From Phytophthora quininea (taxonomy: Eukaryota > Oomycota > Peronosporomycetes > Peronosporales > Peronosporaceae): DNA of 64,000 nucleotides. Both the position numbers and the translations under genes were made by a program. The stretch covers positions 1-64,000 of the forward strand of contig JAAVTG010000087.1 of the NCBI GenBank assembly GCA_011947345.1, in the 5' to 3' direction. The stretch's first letter is position 1, and each line of letters begins with the position of its first letter. A model generated the notes under the pieces. The model was not told the DNA's origin. It saw only the letters and a list, made by a program, of their open reading frames with translations, and ran no database searches. This document shows positions 41,233 to 51,817 of this stretch, in pieces.

Positions 41233-42695
41233 AGGAGAACCAGTCTGGAGAGATCGAGCGGTTCAAGGCGCGACTGGTGGCGAAGGGATTCTCGCAGAAG
41301 TACGGCATCGACTACGACGAGACGTTCGCGCCGGTGGCCAAGTTCACGTCGATCCGTGTGCTGCTCAGTCTGGCGGCCAAGTACAAGCTCACGGTGCATC
41401 AGATGGATGTGAAGACCGCGTTCCTCAACGGCTTGCTGGACGAGGACATCTACATGGCGCAGCCGGACGGATACGTGGACGGAGATCGACCCGACTACGT
41501 GTGCAGGCTCAAGCGTTCGCTGTACGGCCTGAAGCAGTCGCCGCGGATGTGGAACAAGACGATCGACGAGTTCATGCTGAAGCTCGGGTTCAAGAAGTGC
41601 GAGTCCGACCACTGCATCTACCTGAAGCGGGACGGTCACGACATGATGTTCGTGGCGCTGTACGTGGACGATCTGGTCCTCGCGAGCAGCAGCGACTGGA
41701 TGCTGAAGGACACGAAGCAGGCGCTGAGTGACCGCTTCGAGATGACTGACATGGGCCAGCTCAAGTACTTCCTCGGTATGGAGATCGAGCAAGATGTGGC
41801 GACTGGGAAGGTGTCAGTGCGGCAGACCAAGTTCGCGAAGGACATCCTCGAGAAGTTCAAGATGGATGAGAGCAACCCTGTGAAGACGCCGCAGGATCCG
41901 GGTCTGAAGCTGACCAAGGCCATGTGCGAAGGAGGTTGCAAGCACGGCGAGACCATGGCGAATGTTCCGTACCGGAACGCCGTGGGCTGCCTCATGTACC
42001 TCATGGTTGGTACTCGTCCGGACCTCGCAGCGGCAGTGGGAGTGCTGAGCCAGTTCGCAGCGGACCCCTGTCCGACACACTGGCAGGCGCTCAAGAGGGT
42101 CTTCCGCTACATCCGAGGCACGAAGACGCACGGCCTCGTGTTTCAAGCGAGCAGCGGTGACGGACTGCAAGGCTACTCGGATGCAGACTGGGCCGGTGAC
42201 ATCGAGTCTCGACGGAGTACGAGCGGCTACGCGTTCATGATGAACGGCGGATGCATCAGCTGGCGGAGCAAGAAGCAGCGCACGGTGGCGCTCTCGTCGA
42301 CGGAGGCCGAGTACATGGCGCTGTCGGAGGCAACGCAGGAGGCGGTGTGGCTCAAGGTGTTTCTGTGCGAGCTGGGCGAGATGGCAAGCGATGAAGCGGT
42401 GAAGATCTACGAGGACAACCAAGGCTCCATCGCGTTGGCCAAGAACCCCGAGTTCCACAAGCGCACCAAGCACATCGACATCCGCTACCACTTTGTGCGC
42501 GAGAAGGTCGAGGACGGTCAAGTGGTGTTGCAGTATGTTTCGACACTCGACATGCTGGCGGACATCATGACGAAGCCAATCGCGGCGCCGCAGTTCGACG
42601 CGCTCAGGACCAAGTTGGGCATCGTGGTCGCTGACGAGTCGAGTGGGAGTGTTGTCAAGAGTGATGTGACGACGCCTCGCCAAGCGACCGTGTGA
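40839..42695 (+). CDS. Copia element 2 reverse transcriptase-RNase H ORF
   Basis: The frame is open from after a TGA at 40836-40838 to a TGA at 42693-42695. From the valine at 40944 it is 583 codons, with YVDD at residues 240-243 of that count. RT and RNase H motifs are complete and the C-terminus runs into the LTR. It is in the -1 frame relative to integrase, with about 390 nt of overlap. It is nearly identical to the element 1 and element 3 proteins. Confidence 0.92.
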   Translation, partial: GARSGSDENEEEAARNQDFEPGSKRHPRTQSLEEAVEIPSAKRYAVPRRQQPLDEMSAAAQAKEDFEAAYVVDSVGEMPTTFKSAMESSDADKWKEACDSEVESLRKNETWILVPLPKGRKAVGCRWVFRVKENQSGEIERFKARLVAKGFSQKYGIDYDETFAPVAKFTSIRVLLSLAAKYKLTVHQMDVKTAFLNGLLDEDIYMAQPDGYVDGDRPDYVCRLKRSLYGLKQSPRMWNKTIDEFMLKLGFKKCESDHCIYLKRDGHDMMFVALYVDDLVLASSSDWMLKDTKQALSDRFEMTDMGQLKYFLGMEIEQDVATGKVSVRQTKFAKDILEKFKMDESNPVKTPQDPGLKLTKAMCEGGCKHGETMANVPYRNAVGCLMYLMVGTRPDLAAAVGVLSQFAADPCPTHWQALKRVFRYIRGTKTHGLVFQASSGDGLQGYSDADWAGDIESRRSTSGYAFMMNGGCISWRSKKQRTVALSSTEAEYMALSEATQEAVWLKVFLCELGEMASDEAVKIYEDNQGSIALAKNPEFHKRTKHIDIRYHFVREKVEDGQVVLQYVSTLDMLADIMTKPIAAPQFDALRTKLGIVVADESSGSVVKSDVTTPRQATV

Positions 42696-43037
42696 CGTGG
42701 ACGCGTCATCAGTGAGGTCGGCGTGACCTTCACTGTGTGGTACCGCAATCATTCCTGTGATTACGGACGGTGTTTACGTCACAGTGATTACGCCATGATT
42801 GTGGGTACAGGATTGTGGGTACCTATTGTGGGTGCAAGATTGTAGGTACAGGATGGGCATCGACGTGGCGTTCTCTGATTGGGTAAGGTAACTGTGTATC
42901 CAGTAGAGAATCCAGTAGGGTGTATCCAGTAAAGGATACCCAGTAGCAGGCTTAGAGGTAGCACGCGGTTGCGAACTAAGGACCTGAATCGAATCACTTT
43001 GCATTTTGCCAACTACTGCTCAAGTGCTCTTCCTTTA
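42650..43037 (+). repeat. Copia array, last LTR (388 bp)
   Basis: Same ends as the other two LTRs (TGTTGTC...CCTTTA). It is followed by gtatcagc, which is not a repeat of the left flank. Confidence 0.93.
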
Positions 43038-43455
43038 GTATCAGCATCTTGATTTTATCAGGCGTCTTCTGTGCGGCCACCACCGAGATAAAATTTTCGT
43101 GACAACAAGAAGGTGCTCTGCTATTGTGATCAGTCATTTTACTTGGTTTCTCACTGTCAAAAGTGTCTGGACTGTCAGAGCATGATTATTTCTTCTTCTT
43201 TTGGGCTTGGTTTTGTAGGTGTTGGTGTCAGCGTTTTGGCGTTTTCTCTTGATGACTTTGTCGATGGCTCACCGAGTTACGAAGACGAGATTCTAGTCGA
43301 AGACGACAGATTTATTTTTCGTGAAGCAGCTGAATGCGCTGACTCCGTGATCAACTCCGTGTAAGTAGGCACCAACGGAGATGGCGAAGTCGTTTCGCAC
43401 ACCGCTGGAGCTTAGATCAGCTGCCGGGGCGTTGAGAGATCATAATTAGTGACAG
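43038..43455. other. flank right of the Copia array, no recognised gene
   Basis: A plus frame from about 43113 reads FGLGFVGVGVSVLAFSLDDF and an acidic stretch, without family resemblance. No continuation of the Harbinger gene interrupted on the left was found. Confidence 0.4.
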
Positions 43456-44329
43456 TCAGCGGTCTTTTAAAGCAGCATCAAGCAACGTAGGCTTGGCAAG
43501 AGAGGGAAGCTTGTCGTAATCTGCAGTGGTCAAAGTGGCATCTTCAACAGGAGCAGACGGCTCAAACGAATTGCCTGGTTCATGTTGTCGACGTTTCTTG
43601 CTTGAATTTTTGCTGCCAGCATTTGCAGCCTCTATTTCATCGCTGTCGCCATCACTTTGAATATCGCTAACAGCTACATCAGCGGCAACATCTTCAGCAT
43701 CATCAGAGTGGTCGCTCTCATTACCATCAGTTCCAGCGAGTTGACAATCACCAGACTCACTAACAAAGTTGCTCCTGGCCTCGTCGGCGCTCTCATCGGC
43801 ACTGTTTTCATGATTGCCACCGACATTGCTACTGCCAGGAAAGAGATCAGGAGTACGAAGTGATTCAAAAACGCCAAGTATTATCGTCGCTGAAACTTAA
43901 ACGTTAGCTTTCGCTGCGAAAAGTTTTTCCATACCCGCAAAGTGTGGGCACAACTTATTCAGCTTGGTTTAACTAATTTTTAATAGGCCTTGCCTCACCT
44001 CTGTCTTTATCATCCCAATCCCAGTCTCAGTGCTGGCAGGAATTTCTTCATTTTGTACGTACGCCCACGCTGGTGGATGCCATATCCAATGATTGTCGGA
44101 AGATTGGCATTCTTCGTCTGTGTTTAAATATGTGACTGAATCAATAAAATACCTGCACCTTTGTCCTCAGCGGCCTCCCCGAGGTTGTAGTTTTCTTGCT
44201 AGTTCCATGAGTAGCCCCAAAGTTCTCTTGTATCTCTATCCAAGTTACAAGAAGCTCGTAGTCTTCTCTGGTGAGATGGAACGTCGACGACGAGGCGTTC
44301 TCGTCTTCACCTGCCATTCTCACACGCAT
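43456..44329 (-). pseudogene. oomycete SANT/Myb-like repeat-family protein, decayed
   Basis: ATG 44329-44327 starts a frame with FHLTREDYELLVTWIEIQEN and FGATHGTSKKTTTSGRPLRT. This N-terminal signature (LT..DY..LVTWLE...N....HG) belongs to a multi-copy oomycete protein family with a Myb/SANT-like fold. Further down come LCPHFAGMEKLFAAKANV, a TAA, and in the same frame a long acidic region (GTDGNESDHSDDAEDVAADV) ending LLDAALKDR with TGA at 43458-43456. The middle (residues about 60-150 of a normal member) is missing or unrecognisable. The acidic part has no ATG and so is easily missed. Confidence 0.5.
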
Positions 44330-46156
44330 ACAGCATGAGTATAGTGCAAAAAAGCATACAGATAGCCGTACATTCTGAAAAGGTAGGAGGTGAGCGGAAT
44401 CTCCCGGACGGGCGGCACTTGTGATAACGAGTCCCGGCCAATGAGAAAGCTTCGTGCCTGGATGCGTACAAGCAAAAATGTCAAGTAACAGCAGTTTGCC
44501 ATTATCTGGCCACGATATTATTTCTGAAAATCACATGTGATCTCCTTGAAACCGAAGGTCCTTTAGCCAAAAATAACAAATTTTCCACAAATGAACCACA
44601 AATACACATACAAAGTTACAGGCAAAACGGCTAACTTTAACTCAACTTATTAAGCACGACCACAAAATGACTACTTATTCTATTATTAAGCATCTTAAAA
44701 CTGTTATTTTGCTTAGACAATTAAATACATTGTAGGTTATCCAGAACGGTAGAATTATGTCAAAATAATTCCAGCCAAACGATAATTACACTTCTGCTAA
44801 AAAAATGCTGCTATTTACTACAAGCACATCTGCTTTTTCTACTGTTAGACGGATGCTAATATAAAAAGCGCTACGCTACCTATAACACCCTAAACTAATC
44901 ATATTTACGTTCTAGTATTATAGTTTTTATCGGAGTATAACTGCTGCAATTAAATGTTACAAGGGGTTTTCAAAATCATAGGCGCACAAAGGATTGCGCA
45001 GAATATTTAAAGACCATTTTAATATTTTGGTTGAAAATGGTATTGTTAGCGACCTTGTTTGAGCAGCTCCCTGGAGTTGTCTTATTCGTCTTAGGGGGAA
45101 ATTTAAAACACAAAGAGGACTAAGGTTAACAGTGAAGGAGAAGAGCAGTGTTATAGCTCACCACCGATACGGCAAAAGCAATAGATAGATCGAGTGGAAG
45201 CTAAAGAGCAGTAAATACGCTGTACGAAGCGTTTTAACTTCTTGTTCTAGTAAAAGAATCACTCAAATGTGTCGATCCACATTTTAAATACACCAAACAG
45301 ATAACACGCTGAATTCTTTTGCCTTACCATTGTCAACAAGTATTTTTGTAAACGCATCTCAGAGATCATAAATTACTTTTGACATTCAAGTACTAATTGA
45401 AAGCTACTCAATAAAGGCCAAGTCGATAAATAGAAAACCTTTGCTAGCCATTAAACCTACCACAAAGTTGTTCGAACAGCTTTTTCAGCAAATTGTTATA
45501 AGTATAACAAGAATTTGGCGCCATATCGTGTTTAGTGATAATCCAAAATATGTAGCACAGCTCCGACAGCTACCAGTTCTACTAGCATACGATCAAGAAA
45601 TATTTTTAAGCGAACTAGTGTTTTGAAGAAAAAAACTAAGATTACGTTTTTTAGATGGGATACAAAACTTTAAATAGTACATGTAAACACTGGACTGGTA
45701 TTTTACACCATTTTGTAATAGCATCTGTGGAAACCATGGCATTTTAAGACAAATTTGTGAGTAAGAGTATGCTTCAATTCATTAATCAAGATTTATCAAG
45801 GCATTAGTTGAGGCGCCAACTTGAATAGCTGAAGTGCATCACCGCTGTCTCGAGGAAGATGACAAGCGGTGCACGTCAACGTCGTCGAGAAGAGGAGAGA
45901 CCTAGCAACAGTAGTGCTCGTCATCGCCACCACGGTAGCGAAGGGAGACCTCGCCACAAACACGATGGCAAGAATCCAGGCAAATACGGCTACCTGAACA
46001 CAGCAGCACAGCATGCACGACGGATTTTAGGCAGCAATACGGCAGCATCTTAGCAAGCATCACGACCTGGGTGCAACCGGCTAATACCTCTGCGAGAATG
46101 GTGCTCATTTGACAGCAACTCAGTTAAAATGGCAACCACGCTGTCGCAGACCGCGA
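44330..46156. other. AT-rich block, no recognised gene
   Basis: From about 44500 to 45850 the sequence is markedly richer in A and T than the surroundings, with poly-A/T stretches and no long frames. Its last 300 bp return to high GC and encode low-complexity Arg/His-rich frames next to the inverted-repeat arm. It may be an old AT-rich island or decayed transposon. Confidence 0.5.
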
Positions 46157-46803
46157 GCACGACGACCTTGGATGGGCGGCACAGCCAGCATGCCACGCCA
46201 GCACGCCAGTGAGCATCGTGGCGATCTTCGAGACGAGTATGACGACCAGTTGCCAGCAGCACCGCAAGCTCGGCGGAAAGTATCACGGCTTTGGTAGCAG
46301 CATCTTGGGGACGGGGTGTGGCGAACCCGGGAAATCGGGAAATGAGGTTTGGCCAGCCGCGTGGCTTTCAAAGAGCGCAGCCCTGGAGGACTGTTTTGAA
46401 TGGACCAATCCCAGGCGTCCAATTTGCCAATCACCGCCGTGATTGGCGGAATCGTCGGAGCGAACCCATCAGGAAATGTATCCTGGCGAACGGTCGTGTC
46501 GGGGTTTTGCGCGCTTGGCAGCGCGATCAGCTTGGGGTTAAGAACGCGGATCAAGCTTTTACGATATAAATTACGACGCAATTTGCCTTTCCTTCCTGCC
46601 TACAAGTACTGCTTCATCCATAGCATTTATGCCGAGCGACAGTGGATTTGACAGCATCCCTGTTGATCACTGGCATATAGGGATTGTGTTGATGATAGTC
46701 ACGATGTGCAGAAAGCACATGGCACTCGGTATATCCAACATGGTGGACCGCAGTATCCAACGTTGTGGATCTTTTGTACCATCCAATGTCGACGCTGATT
46801 GCA
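46157..46803 (+). repeat. left arm of a ~650-bp inverted repeat
   Basis: Its reverse complement is found at 53452-54099 with only a few substitutions and single-base indels (for example t4 versus t5 near 46772 and a change near 46553). It contains an inverted ccaatcaccgccgtgattgg, a TATAAA at 46563-46568, and frames such as GGIVGANPSGNVSWRT. The features recall an LTR, but no coding region belonging to it was found. Confidence 0.85.
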
Positions 46804-46933
46804 ACTGTGTTGTGGCTCGTTGGCTCGGATATCACCGCTACACCGCCACCGATGGTGCTTCTAGCTGTAGTGATACTATCTGGCTCGGACGCCGTTGCTG
46901 CCTGACCGCCGCTGCTGTCCTCCCCCCACCCCC

Positions 46934-47321
46934 TAAAGGAAGAGCACTTGAGCAGTAGTTGGCAAAATGCAAAGTGATTCGATTCAGGTCCTTAGTTCGC
47001 AACCGCGTGCTACCTCTAAGCCTGCTACTGGGTATCCTTTACTGGATACACCCTACTGGATTCTCTACTGGATACACAGTTACCTTACCCAATCAGAGAA
47101 CGCCACGTCGATGCCCATCCTGTACCTACAATCTTGCACCCACAATAGGTACCCACAATCCTGTACCCACAATCATGGCGTAATCACTGTGACGTAAACA
47201 CCGTCCGTAATCACAGGAATGATTGCGGTACCACACAGTGAAGGTCACTCCGACCTCACTGATGACGCGTCCACGTCACACGGTCGCTTGGCGAGGCGTC
47301 GTCACATCACTCTTGACAACA
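46934..47321 (-). repeat. inverted Copia copy, 3' LTR (388 bp)
   Basis: In element orientation this is the downstream LTR and covers the last codons of the RT-RNase H ORF. Confidence 0.93.
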
Positions 47322-49130
47322 CTCCCACTCGACTCGTCAGCGACCACGATGCCCAACTTGGTCCTGAGCGCGTCGAACTGCGGCGCCGCGATTGGCTTCG
47401 TCATGATGTCCGCCAGCATGTCGAGTGTCGAAACATACTGCAACACCACTTGACCGTCCTCGACCTTCTCGCGCACAAAGTGGTAGCGGATGTCGATGTG
47501 CTTGGTGCGCTTGTGGAACTCGGGGTTCTTGGCCAACGCGATGGAGCCTTGGTTGTCCTCGTAGATCTTCACCGCTTCATCGCTTGCCATCTCGCCCAGC
47601 TCGCACAGAAACACCTTGAGCCACACCGCCTCCTGCGTTGCCTCCGACAGCGCCATGTACTCGGCCTCCGTCGACGAGAGCGCCACCGTGCGCTGCTTCT
47701 TGCTCCGCCAGCTGATGCATCCGCCGTTCATCATGAACGCGTAGCCGCTCGTACTCCGTCGAGACTCGATGTCGCCGGCCCAGTCTGCATCCGAGTAGCC
47801 TTGCAGTCCGTCACCGCTGCTCGCTTGAAACACGAGGCCGTGCGTCTTCGTGCCTCGGATGTAGCGGAAGACCCTCTTGAGCGCCTGCCAGTGTGTCGGA
47901 CAGGGGTCCGCTGCGAACTGGCTCAGCACTCCCTCTGCCGCTGCGAGGTCCGGACGAGTACCAACCATGAGGTACATGAGGCAGCCCACGGCGTTCCGGT
48001 ACGGAACATTCGCCATGGTCTCGCCGTGCTTGCAACCTCCTTCGCACATGGCCTTGGTCAGCTTCAGACCCGGATCCTGCGGCGTCTTCACAGGGTTGCT
48101 CTCATCCATCTTGAACTTCTCGAGGATGTCCTTCGCGAACTTGGTCTGCCGCACTGACACCTTCCCAGTCGCCACATCTTGCTCGATCTCCATACCGAGG
48201 AAGTACTTGAGCTGGCCCATGTCAGTCATCTCGAAGCGGTCACTCAGCGCCTGCTTCGTGTCCTTCAGCATCCAGTCGCTGCTGCTCGCGAGGACCAGAT
48301 CGTCCACGTACAGCGCCACGAACATCATGTCGTGACCGTCCCGCTTCAGGTAGATGCAGTGGTCGGACTCGCACTTCTTGAACCCGAGCTTCAGCATGAA
48401 CTCGTCGATCGTCTTGTTCCACATCCGCGGCGACTGCTTCAGGCCGTACAGCGAACGCTTGAGCCTGCACACGTAGTCGGGTCGATCTCCGTCCACGTAT
48501 CCGTCCGGCTGCGCCATGTAGATGTCCTCGTCCAGCAAGCCGTTGAGGAACGCGGTCTTCACATCCATCTGATGCACCGTGAGCTTGTACTTGGCCGCCA
48601 GACTGAGCAGCACACGGATCGACGTGAACTTGGCCACCGGCGCGAACGTCTCGTCGTAGTCGATGCCGTACTTCTGCGAGAATCCCTTCGCCACCAGTCG
48701 CGCCTTGAACCGCTCGATCTCTCCAGACTGGTTCTCCTTCACGCGGAACACCCATCTGCAGCCGATCGCCTTGCGTCCCTTCGGCAATGGCACCAGGATC
48801 CACGTCTCGTTCTTGCGGAGCGACTCCACCTCCGAGTCGCACGCTTCCTTCCACTTGTCTGCGTCGCTGGATTCCATCGCCGACTTGAACGTCGTCGGCA
48901 TCTCTCCCACTGAATCCACGACGTACGCAGCCTCGAAGTCTTCCTTCGCTTGAGCTGCGGCAGACATCTCGTCCAGCGGCTGCTGTCGACGCGGCACCGC
49001 ATACCGCTTGGCGCTCGGGATCTCCACTGCTTCCTCGAGCGACTGTGTGCGCGGGTGTCGCTTGCTGCCGGGCTCAAAGTCTTGATTCCGCGCAGCTTCT
49101 TCTTCGTTCTCATCCGATCCGGACCGAGCC
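47276..49130 (-). CDS. inverted Copia copy, reverse transcriptase-RNase H ORF
   Basis: Same protein as in the tandem copies, 583 codons from the valine at 49027 to the stop at 47276, with the open frame reaching back to about 49130. The motifs VHQMDVKTAFLNG, LYVDDLVLAS, YSDADWAGD and LSSTEAEYMAL are intact. One visible difference is Glu for Val in the LAAA(V/E)GVLSQ segment. It is in a different frame from the integrase ORF, as in the other copies. Confidence 0.92.
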
Positions 49131-51420
49131 CCTCATCCGTGGTGTCTTCGTCATCATCTGTCGGAAGACCCACCACCATCTCCTTCGAAGCGTAGTCGCG
49201 TCTCCCACCGTCGAAGACGTCTTCCATGAACTGCGCGTCGCGGCTCACCAACACGCGACCACTCTCGATCTCCTCGAACCGATACGCCTTCTCGTGCTCC
49301 GAGTACCCGAGGAAACGACAGCGCACCGACCGAGCGTCGAACTTCGATCGCTTCTCCTTCGGCATGTGCACGTACGCGTGGCACCCGAACACCTTGAGGT
49401 TCGCCAGCAAAGGCTTCTTGCCGGTCCAAACGTGGTGCGGCGACTTGTCGTGGCTGATGGCGCGCGTCGGACACCGGTTGCGGAGGAACGTGGCCGTCAT
49501 CACCGCTTCTCCCCAGTATTCCTTCGACAACCCGGCGTGTTCCAGCATGCAACGCGCACACTCCACCAGCGTCCGGTTCATCCGCTCCGCCACTCCGTTC
49601 AGCTGAGGCGTGTACGGCGGCGTGAACTTCTGCTCGATGCCGCGATCCGCACACAACTTGGCCATCGTACCCGAAGTGTACTCGCCGCCGTTGTCACTCC
49701 GGAGCGTCTTCACTCGCTTGCCGGTCTGCGTCTCAGCCAACGCGACGAACGCAGCGAACTTGGCAGCCACCTCCGACTTGTTCCGAAGCAGGTACACCAC
49801 ACAGAAGTGCGACTTGTCATCGATGAACGTGACGAAGTAGCGCTTGCCTCCGAACGTCGCCGTCTGCATCGGACCGCACACATCGCTGTGGACCACTTCC
49901 AGCACTTGCTTCGCACGGTTCGGCGACGACTTCATGAAGCTCACTCGCGTTTGCTTGCCGAGTGCGCATCCGTCGCACACCTCCCACTGCTTCACCGACG
50001 TCATGGGGATGCCAGTGCCGTAGCCCTTCTTCACGATGGCGTCGAGACCGCCATGGCCGATGTGACCAAGTCGAAGGTGCCAGAGGTACGACGTGGTGTC
50101 CCCTTGGCGATCCTTCGAGCTTGCCGCATTGGCCTCGTCAGCAGGCGTCCTCGGTGTCATGCAGAGTTTGAACAGTCCCTTTCCTTCACGAGCGCCGAGC
50201 TTCCACTTGACACCCTTCGTTTCCGCGAAGCACCCGTCGCTCTCGAAGGTCACTGGCCCAACGTCCCTGGTGAAGCGGCCGACTGAGAACAGGTTGCGCG
50301 ATAGCTTCGGGATGTGCCACACACCCGTGAGCACACCCTTCTTCATGCCGCGCGGAGTCTTCATCGACATCACGATGTCGCCGCTTCCCACTGCCTGCAC
50401 CACACCGTCGTCCGCCAGATGCACGTCCACCGGAGAGATCTTCTTGTAGTTCTTCATGTACTCCTTCGAGTACGTCATGTGCTGCGTCGCACCCGAGTCG
50501 ACCAGCCACATGCCACTCGGCTTGGAGGCACCCGCGTCGCCACCAACCGAGAAGAGGAAGTCGCCAGAGTCGTCTTCACACTGCGCGACGTTCGCTCGTT
50601 GCGGCCTCTGCCGCTCCCCGTTCTCGCGGATCCGCACCGGACACTTGGCGATCCAATGTCCATGCTCGCCGCAGTAATGACAGGCGCTCGTCCTCTGCGC
50701 TTGCGCCTGCCGTCCCTTGCGCTTCCCGTTGTCGCTTGTCATGAACGCTTGACCTTGAGCGTGCGCGGTTCCGTCAGCACCGCCACCTTGTTCCTTGCGC
50801 TTCATGTCCTCGTGTAGGAGCCGAGACGTCACGAGCTCCCACATCAGCGTGTCGGAACGCGATTCCAACGCCGTGATGAGGAACTGGTACGACTCGCTCA
50901 GACTGGCAAGAAGCGTGATCACCAAGTCGTCCTCGCTGACTGCAGCGCCGACCGCGTCGAGCTGCTCCGCCAGCGTCTTGAGCTTGTTGATGTGCTCCAG
51001 CACATCATCACCTTCGTCCATCGTCGTAGTGAAGAACCGTCGACGAAGAAAGAGCTTGTTCGCCAGGCTCTTCTTCTCGAAGTGTCCTTCCAGTCTTGAC
51101 CATGCATCATGCGCGTCCTTCGCCGACCGCACCAGCGGCAGCTCCGAGTCCTCCATCGCGAGACAGACGATCGCCAGCGCCTTGCGCGACTTCTTGCGAA
51201 ACATCGCTTGATCCGCCGCGGTCTGGCACTGCTCGAGCTTCACTTCCCCACTCGTCACTTCCCACAGTTCGCGGTCCTCGAGCACCATCTGCATCTTGAA
51301 CTTCCATGTGTGGAAGTTGGTTCCGTCGAACTTGTTGATGCGGGCGGTCGCGGTCGGGGCGGCGTCCATGGCGAAGGCGTAGTCGGGGTCTTGGTCAGGG
51401 AAGACGGGGCTTGGGCTCAT
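48739..51420 (-). CDS. inverted Copia copy, Gag-protease-integrase polyprotein (893 codons)
   Basis: ATG at 51420-51418 lies just after the 5' LTR, inside the tRNA-complementary site. The domain order is the same as element 2: Gag, zinc knuckle, DSGA protease, HHCC finger, DD35E integrase, then an out-of-frame Arg/Ser-rich tail. It has the full four-G run that element 1 has lost. A few amino-acid differences (for example VLEDRELWE for VLEERELWE) separate it from the tandem copies. No internal stop occurs. Confidence 0.92.
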   Translation of the reverse strand: MSPSPVFPDQDPDYAFAMDAAPTATARINKFDGTNFHTWKFKMQMVLEDRELWEVTSGEVKLEQCQTAADQAMFRKKSRKALAIVCLAMEDSELPLVRSAKDAHDAWSRLEGHFEKKSLANKLFLRRRFFTTTMDEGDDVLEHINKLKTLAEQLDAVGAAVSEDDLVITLLASLSESYQFLITALESRSDTLMWELVTSRLLHEDMKRKEQGGGADGTAHAQGQAFMTSDNGKRKGRQAQAQRTSACHYCGEHGHWIAKCPVRIRENGERQRPQRANVAQCEDDSGDFLFSVGGDAGASKPSGMWLVDSGATQHMTYSKEYMKNYKKISPVDVHLADDGVVQAVGSGDIVMSMKTPRGMKKGVLTGVWHIPKLSRNLFSVGRFTRDVGPVTFESDGCFAETKGVKWKLGAREGKGLFKLCMTPRTPADEANAASSKDRQGDTTSYLWHLRLGHIGHGGLDAIVKKGYGTGIPMTSVKQWEVCDGCALGKQTRVSFMKSSPNRAKQVLEVVHSDVCGPMQTATFGGKRYFVTFIDDKSHFCVVYLLRNKSEVAAKFAAFVALAETQTGKRVKTLRSDNGGEYTSGTMAKLCADRGIEQKFTPPYTPQLNGVAERMNRTLVECARCMLEHAGLSKEYWGEAVMTATFLRNRCPTRAISHDKSPHHVWTGKKPLLANLKVFGCHAYVHMPKEKRSKFDARSVRCRFLGYSEHEKAYRFEEIESGRVLVSRDAQFMEDVFDGGRRDYASKEMVVGLPTDDDEDTTDEGLGPDRMRTKKKLRGIKTLSPAASDTRAHSRSRKQWRSRAPSGMRCRVDSSRWTRCLPQLKRRKTSRLRTSWIQWERCRRRSSRRWNPATQTSGRKRATRRWSRSARTRRGSWCHCRRDARRSAADGCSA

Positions 51421-51424
51421 AACC

Positions 51425-51812
51425 TAAAGGAAGAGCACTTGAGCAGTAGTTGGCAAAATGCAAAGTGATTCGATTCAGGTCCTTAGTTCGCAACCGCGTG
51501 CTACCTCTAAGCCTGCTACTGGGTATCCTTTACTGGATACACCCTACTGGATTCTCTACTGGATACACAGTTACCTTACCCAATCAGAGAACGCCACGTC
51601 GATGCCCATCCTGTACCTACAATCTTGCACCCACAATAGGTACCCACAATCCTGTACCCACAATCATGGCGTAATCACTGTGACGTAAACACCGTCCGTA
51701 ATCACAGGAATGATTGCGGTACCACACAGTGAAGGTCACTCCGACCTCACTGATGACGCGTCCACGTCACACGGTCGCTTGGCGAGGCGTCGTCACATCA
51801 CTCTTGACAACA
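51425..51812 (-). repeat. inverted Copia copy, 5' LTR (388 bp)
   Basis: It is identical by eye to the other LTR of this copy. The initiator-like promoter motif is present in reverse complement near 51453-51469. Confidence 0.93.
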
Positions 51813-51817
51813 CCCCC

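Larger units (their letters stand above)
33669..43037 (+). mobile_element. tandem array of two young Ty1/Copia elements sharing one LTR
   Basis: The layout is LTR (33669-34056), internal region, LTR (38159-38546), internal region, LTR (42650-43037). The LTRs are each 388 bp and look identical by eye, and the two internal regions differ at only a few positions. Element 1 is 33669-38546 and element 2 is 38159-43037. The 5 bp before the array (gatga) and after it (gtatc) do not match, so the array is not one simple insertion with its own target duplication. Unequal LTR recombination between related copies explains both the shared LTR and the missing duplication. Confidence 0.93.
46929..51817 (-). 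mobile_element. complete Ty1/Copia element, third copy, inverted, with CCCCC target duplication
   Basis: LTRs at 46934-47321 and 51425-51812 (388 bp each) enclose an internal region of the same family as the tandem array, in opposite orientation. Five C residues at 46929-46933 and 51813-51817 flank it as target-site duplication, which also fixes the LTR ends as TGTTG...CTTTA. Both LTRs share a base (gtcggagtg instead of gtcggcgtg) that differs from the tandem copies. This copy therefore inserted independently and recently. Confidence 0.95.
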
